Shown: positions 9,327 to 18,381, counted from the stretch's first letter. The stretch is 64,000 bases of DNA from Pseudalkalibacillus hwajinpoensis (GCF_039851965.1 NZ_CP156674.1:310001-374000); one strand, 5' to 3'. A program made the numbers and translations. The notes: generated by a model not told the origin, from the sequence alone.

Positions 9327-9345
9327 GTTAGCTTGAGGGGACATG
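9327..9345. repeat. IS231 right terminal inverted repeat (imperfect)
   Basis: GTTAGCTTGAGGGGACATG is the complement of the left end apart from one substitution, one extra base and the outermost inner bases. Confidence 0.75.
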
Positions 9346-9356
9346 TGGTTTTACCC
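9346..9356. repeat. Target-site duplication, right copy (11 bp)
   Basis: TGGTTTTACCC, identical to 7732-7742. Confidence 0.85.
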
Positions 9357-9362
9357 TAAAAA

Positions 9363-9391
9363 TAAGAAAAAGAAGGGTTTCCCCTCCTTAT
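9363..9391 (-). terminator. Terminator remnant of the EAL gene
   Basis: On the minus strand AAGGAGGG, loop GAAA, CCCTTCTT is followed by TTTC. It lies 3' of the EAL reading frame. Confidence 0.55.
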
Positions 9392-9396
9392 GCACG

Positions 9397-10003
9397 TCAT
9401 TTTTGAAGCATATTGTTAGGGTATTCAGCTGGAAGTCCAAAATAGTAACCCTGTCCGTACGTCATACCGACTCCACTACAAAAATCCGCCTTTTCTTGTC
9501 GCTCGATCCCCTTCAGCAAGAAGGGTTATCCCCTCTTCACGTGCTAAGTCAACAAGATCGAACAAGTTCTTCTGCTTCTTAGCATCCTGATCACAAAACG
9601 AGATGGCGCTCCGGTCAATCTTCGCATAATCCGGCTTTAACTGAATGAGCATTTCTTGTGAGGCGTATCCAGCACCTACATCATCAAGTGCCACTTTCAT
9701 GCCTCCTTGTTTGTAAGTTTGGAAAATGGTTTTCAAATGCTCAACTTCTTCAATCTTCTCTGTCTCTACAACTTCAAAAACAAGGTCGCTCGGATCGACA
9801 TCATACTGTTCCACTGCTTGAAATGTTGTTCGCAGGCTATGGGCAGGGTCGTATATCGAGGACGGGAGAAAATTAATAAAACGCTTTATTCCTTTCGGAA
9901 GATGTTCTGCACTCAAACGGATGGAAGCAATTCTCGTTGCACTATCCAAAAATGACTGTAATCCAGCTCCCTTCTCATCACGAGTATCCCTTTCAACCTT
10001 TGA
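9397..10003 (-). pseudogene. EAL-domain (cyclic-di-GMP phosphodiesterase) gene, 5'-truncated and frameshifted
   Basis: This is the C-terminal two thirds of an EAL domain: FINFLPSSIY, LVFEVVETEKIEE, the metal/catalytic motif ALDDVGAGYAS, DYAKIDR and LLAEG. The first half, including the E-x-L motif, is absent; the open frame begins at a stop near 10004 beside the glgA terminator. After LLAEG an extra G (GGGG near 9518-9521) shifts the frame. Without it the protein would continue IERQEKADFCSGVGMTYGQGYYFG... to a TGA at 9397-9399, exactly as the family does. A start at 9949 would make a 157-residue fragment lacking catalytic residues. Confidence 0.8.
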
Positions 10004-10021
10004 TTATACAGGACCCATATA

Positions 10022-10057
10022 TAAAAAGCATGGGATGGCCATCCCATGCTTTTCTTA
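10022..10057. terminator. Terminator downstream of glgA
   Basis: A perfect 30-bp palindrome (AAAAGCATGGGATGG and its complement, 10024-10053) lies 3' of glgA and ends the glg operon. Confidence 0.8.
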
Positions 10058-10073
10058 TCGGTATATTTGTTAA

Positions 10074-11507
10074 CTATTTTAATAGATTTAGATAAAGTTT
10101 CATATATTTTGCAGAGGACGCTTCCCATGAATAGTCAAGACGCATCGCTCGAGTCACTAGTTTTCTCCATGTGATGTCATCATGATGATATAGATCAAGA
10201 GCAAGCTTAATTGCACCTAACATTTCATGGGCATTGTAGTTAGCAAAACTAAAGCCGTGTCCTTCTCCAGTGAATTTGTTGTAAGGCTTAACAGTGTCCT
10301 TTAATCCACCTGTTTCCCGAACAATCGGCAAACTTCCATATCGAAGTGCTATTAGCTGACTGAGTCCGCACGGCTCAAATTGAGAAGGCATTAAAAAGAG
10401 GTCGGAAGCGGCATATAACTTCCTAGCAAAGCTATCATCAAAATAAATATTCGCTGAGAATCTTCCTGGATAGCGCGCTTCCGCTTCACGAAGCATATGT
10501 TCATAATGCTGATCACCAGTTCCTAATACGACAATTTGTACGTTCTCTTCTTCCATCATCTGTGGGAGCACTCGAAAGAAAAGATCGATACCTTTTTGCT
10601 CAACGAGACGCGTAATCATCGCAAGAACAGGAATACCTTCTCCAACCTGAAGACCGAGTTGTTTTTGAAGGTCTGTCTTGTTTTTTTCCTTCAAAGGATG
10701 GCTAGCATGAAACGTGTACGGAAGGGCTTTGTCGCCTGCTGGATCATAAATTTTGGTATCAATTCCATTTACAATTCCTACAAAATCAGCTTCCCTTTTT
10801 CTCATAACCCCATCCAAATATTCTCCAAAGTATGGCTGTTTAATTTCATCAGCATAGGTTGGGCTAACGGTAGTAATGTAATCTGAATATACTAAGCCAC
10901 CTTTCATAAAGCTTACGTTGCCGTGAAACTCGACACCCTCATTATTAAAATGGAGCTCACTTAAATCAAGGAGGTCATGAAGAATCGATTTCGGAAATAC
11001 ACCCTGGTAGCGCAAGTTATGAATGGTGTAAACGACTTTAATGGATTGATAAGACGGGTGATTCCGGTAATGAGCTTTCTTCAAAACAGGAATCATCCCT
11101 GTTTGCCAATCATGACAATGGAGAATATCCGGTTGTTCTTCAAGATAAGGAATCGCTTCCAAGACGGCCTTACAGAAGAAAGAGAATCTCTCACCATCAT
11201 CAAAATAACCGTAGCTTCCACTCCGTTTAAAATAGTATTCATTATCAATAAAATAGTACGTAATGCCATTATACTTCATCATTTCAATTCCACAGTATTT
11301 GTGACGCCACCCGACAGATACTGTGATCGTTTCCTTGAGCTCAAGCTGATTTTTAAAAGATTCATTCATATCTTCATACTTTGGCAAAATAACCGATACA
11401 TTGGCTCCCTGCTTTTGAAGGGCCTGCGGGAGCGCCCCAATCACATCACCAAGCCCTCCAGTTTTTATAAAAGGATAGCCTTCAGACGCTGCAAATAAAA
11501 CATTCAT
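10074..11507 (-). CDS. glgA: Glycogen synthase (ADP-glucose:alpha-glucan transferase)
   Basis: A 477-residue GT5 glycogen synthase that transfers glucose from ADP-glucose to the non-reducing end of alpha-1,4-glucan. The N-terminus MNVLFAASEGYPFIKTGGLGDV carries the K-x-G-G-L ADP-glucose-binding loop near residues 15-19. The C-terminal domain has the retaining-GT signature MPSQFEPCGLSQLIALRYG (E near 375) and TGGLKDTV. The length matches. It is the last gene of the glgBCDA operon, 15 bases after glgD, and is followed by a strong palindromic terminator. No glycogen phosphorylase gene follows, unlike in Bacillus subtilis glgBCDAP. Confidence 0.96.
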   Translation of the reverse strand: MNVLFAASEGYPFIKTGGLGDVIGALPQALQKQGANVSVILPKYEDMNESFKNQLELKETITVSVGWRHKYCGIEMMKYNGITYYFIDNEYYFKRSGSYGYFDDGERFSFFCKAVLEAIPYLEEQPDILHCHDWQTGMIPVLKKAHYRNHPSYQSIKVVYTIHNLRYQGVFPKSILHDLLDLSELHFNNEGVEFHGNVSFMKGGLVYSDYITTVSPTYADEIKQPYFGEYLDGVMRKREADFVGIVNGIDTKIYDPAGDKALPYTFHASHPLKEKNKTDLQKQLGLQVGEGIPVLAMITRLVEQKGIDLFFRVLPQMMEEENVQIVVLGTGDQHYEHMLREAEARYPGRFSANIYFDDSFARKLYAASDLFLMPSQFEPCGLSQLIALRYGSLPIVRETGGLKDTVKPYNKFTGEGHGFSFANYNAHEMLGAIKLALDLYHHDDITWRKLVTRAMRLDYSWEASSAKYMKLYLNLLK

Positions 11508-11522
11508 TTCTAGTTCCTCCTG

Positions 11523-12629
11523 CTATATGACCGTTGATTTAGCAATGACACGCGGTTCATCTTCAGATGTAACTTTTTCGTTCTGTGAAACAGACACATC
11601 TTTATCTAAAATGACGTTCTCAATGACGGCGCCTTCACCGATCTCACATTTCTGCATGATAATGCTATTTCGAATAACAGCACCCTTCCCGACGCGTATG
11701 CCTCTGAATAGAATGCTATTTTCCACAGTACCTGAAATTGTACAGCCATTCGCAATCAGTGAATTTGAGACGCTTGAGCTCTCAAGGTACTTTGCAGGTG
11801 ATTCGTGCTTAACCTTTGTATAGATTGGCCCTTTGTTGTAGAAAAGCTCCTGAGTCACGTTAGGATCAAGCATCTCCATGCTGTATCGGTAATAACTCTC
11901 GATATTATCAATGAAAGTAACATAGCCTCCAAAATGGGAAGCATGTACATGATAACGATCCAGACTACCAGCAATCGTTTCATTAATCGAATGAAACTTG
12001 CCGGATACAACGCTTTCTTCTACCATTGAAATTAAAAGGGAGGATTTCATAATGAAAGTATTCAAATATACATTATCCCCTGGCAATGGCTGGACACCCA
12101 GGTTTAGTCGATCAACTCGCTCATCATCATTTGTATAAAGAACGTTATAATTTTCTCCACTTGTATAAGGATCATCACATGGCTTATACACAACTGTAAT
12201 ATCAGCATTTTGGGCTTCGTGCTCATTAATCACCTGGTCAAAATCTACGTTCCAAACAAGCTGTCCATTCGTTACGACAACATAGTGTGAAAGACTTCTT
12301 TTGAAGAACGAAATGTTTTCATAAAAGGAATGAATATCTCCTTTACTTTTGCGCTCATCATCGGCAGGAGGCTGAAAGAACAGACCGCCCTGATGACGAT
12401 CAAGATCCCATTCACGACCTGAGCCAAGATGGTCAAATAGTGAACGGTATTTCTCACGAGTAAATACAGCAACCGTGTTCACTCCTGCATTGGTCATATT
12501 GGACAACGAAAAATCAATTAATCGGTACCGCCCTGCAAACGGAACAGAGGCGAAGCTCCGATGATTGGTTAACTCACTAAGGGTGTTTTTTTCATCTACT
12601 AGATTAATAACTCCTACTACTTTTTTCAT
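11523..12629 (-). CDS. glgD: Glucose-1-phosphate adenylyltransferase subunit GlgD
   Basis: A 368-residue GlgC paralogue, the GlgD subunit of Firmicute ADP-glucose pyrophosphorylase. It keeps the nucleotidyltransferase fold and the left-handed beta-helix C-terminus (repeats SNSLIANGCTISG, ENSILFRGIRVGKGA). The N-terminal G-rich loop is degraded: it begins VVGVINLVDEKN instead of GGxGTRL, as expected for the regulatory, catalytically weak subunit. It lies between glgC and glgA with short gaps (17 and 15 bases) and its own ribosome site. Confidence 0.94.
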   Translation of the reverse strand: MKKVVGVINLVDEKNTLSELTNHRSFASVPFAGRYRLIDFSLSNMTNAGVNTVAVFTREKYRSLFDHLGSGREWDLDRHQGGLFFQPPADDERKSKGDIHSFYENISFFKRSLSHYVVVTNGQLVWNVDFDQVINEHEAQNADITVVYKPCDDPYTSGENYNVLYTNDDERVDRLNLGVQPLPGDNVYLNTFIMKSSLLISMVEESVVSGKFHSINETIAGSLDRYHVHASHFGGYVTFIDNIESYYRYSMEMLDPNVTQELFYNKGPIYTKVKHESPAKYLESSSVSNSLIANGCTISGTVENSILFRGIRVGKGAVIRNSIIMQKCEIGEGAVIENVILDKDVSVSQNEKVTSEDEPRVIAKSTVI

Positions 12630-12646
12630 CGTTTCATCCCCCTATC

Positions 12647-13786
12647 CTATTTTGGTACTGATACAATCTCCCCGTCAGCAATTAGTGAAATAGAGCCATC
12701 AGCTGAACCAAGCGACATTCCATCTTCTACAACTGTACCGCTTTCAACAATAGCATTTTCAATTGTCACATTTGCTCCGATTTTTACATTCGGCATAATG
12801 ATTGAATTTTTGATAGTGCTTCCAAGTCCTACATGCACGCCATAAAATAGAACAGAACGATATACATCGCCGTATACGACACACCCTTCGTTAACAAGTG
12901 AGCGCGTAACTTTCGCTTGAGGAGCAATATATTGTGGTGGTTGGTTAGGATTTACCGAATAAATTTTCCAAGCTGGATCATTTAGGATCAGGGATGGATC
13001 ATCATCAAGTAAATCCATGTGCGCTTCCCATAGACTTTGAAGAGTTCCCACATCTTTCCAATACCCACTGAATGAGTAAGCAAATACATTCTTTTCATCT
13101 TCAATCATTGCCGGAATGATATCTTTTCCGAAATCATTAGAGGAATCCGGATTTTGCTCATCTTCAGTTAAATACTTTTCAAGCGCTTTCCAATTAAAAA
13201 TGTAAATCCCCATCGATGCGAGATTGGTCTTTGGTTCAGCAGGTTTCTCTTGAAATTCCACAATTCGATCTTCATCATCAGTATTCATAATTCCAAAACG
13301 ACTCGCTTCATGCCACGGCACCTCAAGAACAGCAATCGTAGCGTCCGCACCGCGTTGTTCATGGTAATCAAGCATTTCGGAATAGTCCATTTTGTAAATA
13401 TGGTCACCAGAAATAACAAGTACATATTCTGGATCGTATTGTCTAATATAGTACATATTCTGATAAATGGCATTTGCTGTACCGCGATACCATTCTCCGC
13501 CTTTTTGACCCATGTACGGAGGAAGGACGGAAACCCCGCCGTTCTTACGGTCCAGATCCCAGGAACTACCAATTCCGATATAAGAATTAAGTATGTACGG
13601 CTGATATTGCGTCAATACGCCAACCGTATCAATACCGGAATTACTACAGTTACTTAAAGTAAAATCAATAATTCGGTACTTCCCTCCAAATGGGACTGCC
13701 GGTTTCGCTAGACGTGTTGTCAATTTTCCAAGTCTTGTCCCCTGCCCTCCTGCAAGCAGCATTGCTACACAACGTTTATTAGACAT
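12647..13786 (-). CDS. glgC: Glucose-1-phosphate adenylyltransferase (catalytic subunit)
   Basis: A 379-residue ADP-glucose pyrophosphorylase that makes ADP-glucose and PPi from ATP and glucose-1-phosphate, the committed step of glycogen synthesis. Motifs: AMLLAGGQGTRLGKLT (nucleotide loop), KPAVPFGGKYRIIDF, SGDHIYKMDY (metal-binding Asp), and a C-terminal beta-helix (IKNSIIMPNVKIG). The chosen ATG at 13786 is preceded by AGAGGAG at 8 bases; an upstream in-frame codon at 13804 lies inside glgB and is not needed. The start overlaps the glgB stop by 8 bases, which indicates translational coupling. Confidence 0.96.
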   Translation of the reverse strand: MSNKRCVAMLLAGGQGTRLGKLTTRLAKPAVPFGGKYRIIDFTLSNCSNSGIDTVGVLTQYQPYILNSYIGIGSSWDLDRKNGGVSVLPPYMGQKGGEWYRGTANAIYQNMYYIRQYDPEYVLVISGDHIYKMDYSEMLDYHEQRGADATIAVLEVPWHEASRFGIMNTDDEDRIVEFQEKPAEPKTNLASMGIYIFNWKALEKYLTEDEQNPDSSNDFGKDIIPAMIEDEKNVFAYSFSGYWKDVGTLQSLWEAHMDLLDDDPSLILNDPAWKIYSVNPNQPPQYIAPQAKVTRSLVNEGCVVYGDVYRSVLFYGVHVGLGSTIKNSIIMPNVKIGANVTIENAIVESGTVVEDGMSLGSADGSISLIADGEIVSVPK

Positions 13787-15686
13787 AGCGATTTCTCCTC
13801 TCAAGGTTGCTTTTATTTTTTTTGCCGAGAATCACAATTCCAAGAGGTGGGATCTTCAGCATTAAACTGTTGGGTTGATCATGATAAGGTTTCTTTTCAC
13901 TATGAAGTTCATCTGCATTTAACTGACCTGATCCACCATATTTTTCTTGATCGCTAGTGAACATTTCGATATATGTGCCTGCTGACGGGACACCAATGCG
14001 ATAATCGTAATATACATTGGGTGAAAAATTGATAACGACGATATCACAGTCGCCCTTCGCTTTCCCTTTTCTCATAAATGTGAGCACAGACTGGTTATTA
14101 TCGTTTGCATCAATCCATTCAAAGCCTTCAGGTTCATGATCAATTCGCCACATTGCCCTAGAATCGATGTAGAAGTGATTTAACTCTTTGACATACACGT
14201 TCATTTTTTTATGCATGTCGTAATCAAATAACATCCAATCTAGTTCTGAAGTGTCTTTCCATTCGTCGTATTGACCAAATTCTCCCCCCATAAAGAGAAG
14301 CTTCTTGCCCGGATGAGCCATCATATAGCCATAAAGTGATCGAAGGTTGGCAAATTTCTGCCAGTAATCACCCGGCATTTTATTAAGAAGCGACTTTTTC
14401 CCATGTACAACCTCATCATGTGAAAGAGGAAGCAGGTAATTTTCTGAAAAAGCATAGAAAAAGGAAAAAGTTAATAAATTGTGATGGTGTTTCCGATCAT
14501 CCATATGGAGTTCCATATATTTCAATACATCATTCATCCAGCCCATATTCCACTTATAATTGAAGCCCAGACCACCCTCATGAATTGGTGCGCTTACAAG
14601 CGGATAATCGGTAGATTCCTCAGCCATCATGAGCGCATTGGGATACTTTTCAAAGATCGTCCGGTTAAGTTTCTGAATAAATTCCTTAGCTGCTGCATTC
14701 TCGCCTTCCTCACCACCACTCTGATGATCGTGATGATAGAGTAGCATCTGGGAAACAGCATCAATTCTAAGGCCATCAATATGGTAATAATCAAACCAGA
14801 AAACCGCATTGGAAATGAGGAAACTCACTACTTCTGGCTTGCTATAATCAAAGTTATATGTCCCCCAATTATGGCGTTCTGCTTTCGCTGGATCAGAAGG
14901 TTCGAAAACCGGTCCTCCATCAAACTGTCCCAGGCCATGGGCATCCTTACAAAAATGGGCTGGTACCCAGTCAAGAATAACACCAATATCTTCCTGGTGG
15001 CAGTGATCAATGAACGCTTTTAAATCATCAGGTTGACCAAATCGACTTGTAACGGAGAAATATCCGGTAACTTGATAGCCCCACGACTTGTCAAAAGGGT
15101 GTTCCATCACAGGCATAAGTTCGATGTGAGTATACCCGTGCTCTTTCACATATGGAATGAGCTCATTCATTAAATCCTTGTATGAATAGTAATTTCCATT
15201 TTCCTTCCTACGCCATGAACCCGGGTGAACTTCATAAATCGAAAGAGGCCCATGATAAGGCTCGGTTTTCTTTCGCTTATTCATCCATCTGGTATCCCGC
15301 CAGACGTATTCATCCACTTTCTTTACTATGGACGCTGTTTTCGGTTTCATTTCGGAGTAGAAAGCATAGGGGTCAGACTTCATTAAAATCTCCCCATTTT
15401 GTGTCTCTACAGCGTACTTATAAAGCTCGTTCTCTGAAAGCTCCTCGATAAATAAAGACCAGATACCTGATTCTTCTATCTTTTTCATCGGATGAGCTGT
15501 GGGATCCCACTGATTGAAATTCCCTGTTACAGATAATGCTGCAGCATGAGGAGCCCAGACTGTAAAGCGGACTCCAGATCGTCCATCTTCTACTCTAATA
15601 TGAGCGCCCATAGAACGATATGCTTGAAATAAATTCCCCTGATGAAATAAGTACCGATCGTAATCTGTCGGCATCGATACAGCCAT
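13779..15686 (-). CDS. glgB: 1,4-alpha-glucan branching enzyme
   Basis: A 635-residue GH13 branching enzyme that introduces alpha-1,6 branches into glycogen. An N-terminal CBM48 domain (about 28-115, VRFTVWAPHAAALSVTGNFN) precedes the TIM barrel. Catalytic motifs are visible: DWVPAHF, GLRIDAVSQML (nucleophile Asp), AEESTDYP (acid/base Glu) and LPLSHDEVVHGK. It is the first gene of the glg operon, reading glgB-glgC-glgD-glgA. The ATG has GCGAGGTG five bases upstream. A 15-bp tandem duplication lies directly in front of the ribosome site. Confidence 0.96.
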   Translation of the reverse strand: MAVSMPTDYDRYLFHQGNLFQAYRSMGAHIRVEDGRSGVRFTVWAPHAAALSVTGNFNQWDPTAHPMKKIEESGIWSLFIEELSENELYKYAVETQNGEILMKSDPYAFYSEMKPKTASIVKKVDEYVWRDTRWMNKRKKTEPYHGPLSIYEVHPGSWRRKENGNYYSYKDLMNELIPYVKEHGYTHIELMPVMEHPFDKSWGYQVTGYFSVTSRFGQPDDLKAFIDHCHQEDIGVILDWVPAHFCKDAHGLGQFDGGPVFEPSDPAKAERHNWGTYNFDYSKPEVVSFLISNAVFWFDYYHIDGLRIDAVSQMLLYHHDHQSGGEEGENAAAKEFIQKLNRTIFEKYPNALMMAEESTDYPLVSAPIHEGGLGFNYKWNMGWMNDVLKYMELHMDDRKHHHNLLTFSFFYAFSENYLLPLSHDEVVHGKKSLLNKMPGDYWQKFANLRSLYGYMMAHPGKKLLFMGGEFGQYDEWKDTSELDWMLFDYDMHKKMNVYVKELNHFYIDSRAMWRIDHEPEGFEWIDANDNNQSVLTFMRKGKAKGDCDIVVINFSPNVYYDYRIGVPSAGTYIEMFTSDQEKYGGSGQLNADELHSEKKPYHDQPNSLMLKIPPLGIVILGKKNKSNLERRNRYV

Positions 15687-15704
15687 TGCGACACCTCGCT
15701 CTCG

Positions 15705-15734
15705 TTAATAAAGTGAATATTAATAAAGTGAATC
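15705..15734. repeat. 15-bp tandem duplication in the glgB leader
   Basis: TTAATAAAGTGAATA is followed directly by TTAATAAAGTGAATC, immediately upstream of the glgB ribosome-binding region. Copy number could affect leader length; no further function is evident. Confidence 0.7.
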
Positions 15735-15895
15735 TTCCATCCGAGGGGTTTTACTGCCCCATACGGCTGGTATAAATAGAGGGATTCCACCTTCATCCTC
15801 TACATCTAACTAATTCGACACGTCATGCAGGTTTCCCTTTCAAAAAATAAAATGTCGAATGATACCATTATTTTTCTTCAAATTTCGAGGTTTTT

Positions 15896-15934
15896 TTACA
15901 AAAAAAAACGGTCTGCGAAAAGATTCGCAGACCT
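15896..15934 (-). terminator. Terminator of the GH15 gene
   Basis: GGTCTGCGAA / TTCGCAGACC (15910-15933), then a run of T on the minus strand. Confidence 0.85.
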
Positions 15935-15943
15935 GGTGTGACA

Positions 15944-16954
15944 TTAGGATACATTCTCTTGCATTTCATTCATTCTTACCTGAAGCTGATATGCCATTGA
16001 AATCGACCATGCTAGCGGCGTGTTTTTATTTGGAATATCGGTGCCTCCGATATACAATTCTGGAATTTTACCGCTTTCTGGGGTAATACTCATCGTCTTC
16101 GACCAGTATTCACTCATTTTATCAAGTACGCCAATTTGCTCGAAACATAATCCGAGCCATGGAAATCCGAAACACCATTCCGCTTCGCTGCCTTCATTAT
16201 AGTACTGATCGTTATCATAACGGATAATGCCTCTTTTACGTTCCAAACGGCCTGTCACTCGATCAAGAATTTCAATTGCCTGTTTTCTTGTCACAACGTT
16301 CAAAGGATAAATTAAGGATAATAGCGATAAATCCGTTTCTTTCGTCTTACTTTCACAGGGGAGGAGGCAATTAAGCGCTTCTTCTCCTTTTTCAATCATG
16401 TAGGATCGAACATCCACTAATGTTTTAACTGCTTTTAATCCTGCCACACAAGCTCCAATACTTGATGCATGAACTTCCACATTCTCTTCCCACATTCCGT
16501 TATCAGGGCTTCTCCAGTATTCTAAACACTCAAGATAATCGACGAGTTTTTGAACAATGCGATGGTCTACTTTATCTCGTAACATTGGCTTACCTGCTTG
16601 AATTCCCTCACCGATACCATGAAGCATGATTCCTATTGCATCATTCTGAGCATGACCCCATTCAACAGGAATTTCATCAAGGCTTTTTGAATACCTTGCA
16701 TGAATGTGTTCATGTAAATAATGTGGCTTTTGCTCCGTATGGATGTCAAGCTTCCATTCATATTTCCTGAGTAGTGAGAACAGCGCATGATATGCTTTTT
16801 CATATCTAGTGCATTTTGAGTTTAAATATGGCATTACCGCATAGCATACATCCCTGACCCATACATAGTCATAATCATCAGATGTACTAGCTACATATGC
16901 TCCATTTGGTAGTCGCATGCTTTCAAGTACACTGTGCAGCTTCTGTTGATTCAT
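15944..16954 (-). CDS. Glycoside hydrolase family 15 (glucoamylase/phosphorylase-kinase-like) protein
   Basis: A 336-residue (alpha/alpha)6-barrel protein of the GH15 type, related to glucoamylases. Landmarks: YVWVRDVCYAV (substrate-binding W-x-R-D near 34-38), WGHAQNDAIG near 124, MWEENVEVHASSIG near 160 (general-acid region), GSEAEWCFGFPWLG near 260. No signal peptide, so it acts inside the cell, probably on alpha-glucan; that suits its position upstream of glgB, though it has its own terminator. ATG 16954 is preferred over GTG 16963 because AGGTGAG precedes it. It is shorter than secreted glucoamylases. Confidence 0.8.
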   Translation of the reverse strand: MNQQKLHSVLESMRLPNGAYVASTSDDYDYVWVRDVCYAVMPYLNSKCTRYEKAYHALFSLLRKYEWKLDIHTEQKPHYLHEHIHARYSKSLDEIPVEWGHAQNDAIGIMLHGIGEGIQAGKPMLRDKVDHRIVQKLVDYLECLEYWRSPDNGMWEENVEVHASSIGACVAGLKAVKTLVDVRSYMIEKGEEALNCLLPCESKTKETDLSLLSLIYPLNVVTRKQAIEILDRVTGRLERKRGIIRYDNDQYYNEGSEAEWCFGFPWLGLCFEQIGVLDKMSEYWSKTMSITPESGKIPELYIGGTDIPNKNTPLAWSISMAYQLQVRMNEMQENVS

Positions 16955-17022
16955 AATTCTCACCTGCTCCTTATTTTTTACTACAATTATACCCTATTCG
17001 ACAATTTTAAACCTTTTGAGCA

Positions 17023-17055
17023 CAAAAAAACCGACCCTTGTATAAATGGGTCAGT
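17023..17055 (-). terminator. Terminator of the 85-residue hypothetical gene
   Basis: ACTGACCC, loop, GGGTCGGT on the minus strand, followed by TTTTTTTG. One mismatch in the stem. Confidence 0.7.
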
Positions 17056-17308
17056 CTAAAGTCTGGTTTATTGCTGTAATTTCAGTCGATTCTGGTTCGA
17101 TTTGATAAACATAATCAATATAAGAAAGAAGCTCATCTCTGGCTGCTTTCACTTTAACAAATTCAGTTTCACGGATAAATGCGTGAATGAATTGTTCAAT
17201 CCTTTTAGAAAGAATGTCATCCTCAGTTTTCATCATCAAAACGCTCAAATCAATGCATGCGCAATGATGTGTGTAATAAAGAGCTTTGTCATAGTCCGTA
17301 ATATCCAA
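17051..17308 (-). CDS. Small conserved hypothetical protein (85 aa)
   Basis: An 85-residue acidic, helical protein that I do not recognise. It starts MDITDYDKALYYTHHCACID behind AGAAAGGGGG and has its own terminator, so the frame is probably real. There is no membrane segment. A histidine-cysteine cluster HHCAC (residues 14-18) is the only notable motif and could bind metal, but there is no second cluster to support a zinc site. Confidence 0.6.
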   Translation of the reverse strand: MDITDYDKALYYTHHCACIDLSVLMMKTEDDILSKRIEQFIHAFIRETEFVKVKAARDELLSYIDYVYQIEPESTEITAINQTLD

Positions 17309-17389
17309 TGACTTGCCCCCTTTCTAGGAGCTTACCTGTAGTATTCGCCCGGCAGCTCCACTTACACGAAGAAAAAGATAACAGTCATA

Positions 17390-18250
17390 TTATGATTTAA
17401 TAAAGGTATAGCCGTCTTTTTGTTCGACCTTTTTTTCCTTCAGCAGCTTGCCCATTGCTCGTTTGAAAGCTGCTTTACTTATGTTAAATTCTTTCTTAAT
17501 TGCTTCAGGATCACTTTTGTCAGTAAATGGCATTTCCCCATCTCGTTCCATCATATAGGAAAGAAGACGATCGGAATCTTCAAGCCGAGCCTCTTTCACA
17601 AGCGGTCGTGTTGAAACATTCACTCGTCCGTCTTCTCTTACGAAGGTAATCCTCATCGTAAGTCGCTGGCCAAGTCGTACCGGCTCTTTCATCTCATCTT
17701 TATGAAGATAAGCAAGGTATCCTTCGCCTGTTAAAATCGAGACGCCATCATCTAGTAAGCGAAAAACAAGGCCTTCTACTTCAGCGTTTTTGCATTCAGC
17801 TGGAGCGTTGACAGAGAGCTCTTGGATTTCTTCAAATTTACTTAAGTCCGCAAACAAACGCTGCTTTTTATCAAGCTTTAGTCCGCAATATAATTCGTCA
17901 CCAATCGCTGGCCATGTTGCCCAGTCATATGGAAGATCATCTTTCGAAAGAAGCATGTCCTTTTGAATCCCTACATCCACAAAGACACCCAGACTGTGCT
18001 TAACTTCAACCACTTTTAAAATCGAAAACGAGTCGAGCGTTACAAGCGGCATTGTTTCTGTTGCAGATAGTCTACCTTCATGATCATGATATAAAAACAC
18101 CTTCACATTATCGTTTTCCTCATAATGATTTTTAGATTCTCTCTTATGAAGCAATACATCTTCATATCCATTTGTTAAAAAGTAGCCGTATTCTTGAATA
18201 CGTGCTACACGTAATTGTGTAATTTCTCCTGCTAGTAATTCACTTGACAA
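17390..18250 (-). CDS. cvfB: S1-domain RNA-binding protein CvfB (YitL)
   Basis: A 286-residue protein of the CvfB/YitL family: three S1-like OB domains followed by a C-terminal winged helix. Visible parts: N-terminal S1 (about 1-65), second (about 66-140, GVFVDVGIQKDMLLSKDDLP), third (about 150-215, VEGLVFRLLDDGVSIL) and the winged helix (about 222-284, KKEFNISKAAFKRAMGKLLKEKKVEQ). It binds RNA and affects virulence gene expression in staphylococci. The start is a TTG at 18250; the ribosome site AAAGG is slightly far, so the start is less certain. Confidence 0.9.
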   Translation of the reverse strand: MSSELLAGEITQLRVARIQEYGYFLTNGYEDVLLHKRESKNHYEENDNVKVFLYHDHEGRLSATETMPLVTLDSFSILKVVEVKHSLGVFVDVGIQKDMLLSKDDLPYDWATWPAIGDELYCGLKLDKKQRLFADLSKFEEIQELSVNAPAECKNAEVEGLVFRLLDDGVSILTGEGYLAYLHKDEMKEPVRLGQRLTMRITFVREDGRVNVSTRPLVKEARLEDSDRLLSYMMERDGEMPFTDKSDPEAIKKEFNISKAAFKRAMGKLLKEKKVEQKDGYTFIKS

Positions 18251-18381
18251 CTTGATTCACGCCTTTCTTTTTTCTTGTCTTAGTATATCACTTCACTCAC
18301 ATCTATTTCCCCTCTTTATCATAAAACTTATGATCCTGTAAATACTAACATCGACACAAACGAAAAAAGGAGCAATGAACC

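Larger units (their letters stand above)
7743..9345 (+). mobile_element. IS231-family (IS4 superfamily) insertion sequence, complete in outline
   Basis: A 1603-bp element bounded by terminal inverted repeats: 7743-7761 (CATGCCCATCAAGCTAAGG) and 9327-9345 (complement with one mismatch and one extra base). It is flanked by an 11-bp direct repeat, so both ends are defined. The left end reads as the classic IS231 end (CATGCCCATCAA...). One transposase frame fills most of it but carries an internal deletion and frameshift, so the copy is probably no longer autonomous. It sits in the intergenic space between the ytvI-like gene and the EAL pseudogene. Confidence 0.85.

Noticed and set aside
9343..9582. 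79-codon plus-strand frame starting in the IS right end
   Set aside because: It crosses the IS boundary, has low-complexity basic start and lies antisense to the EAL remnant.
10977..11498. 173-codon plus-strand frame opposite glgA
   Set aside because: Antisense shadow; glgA on the other strand is a clear full-length match.
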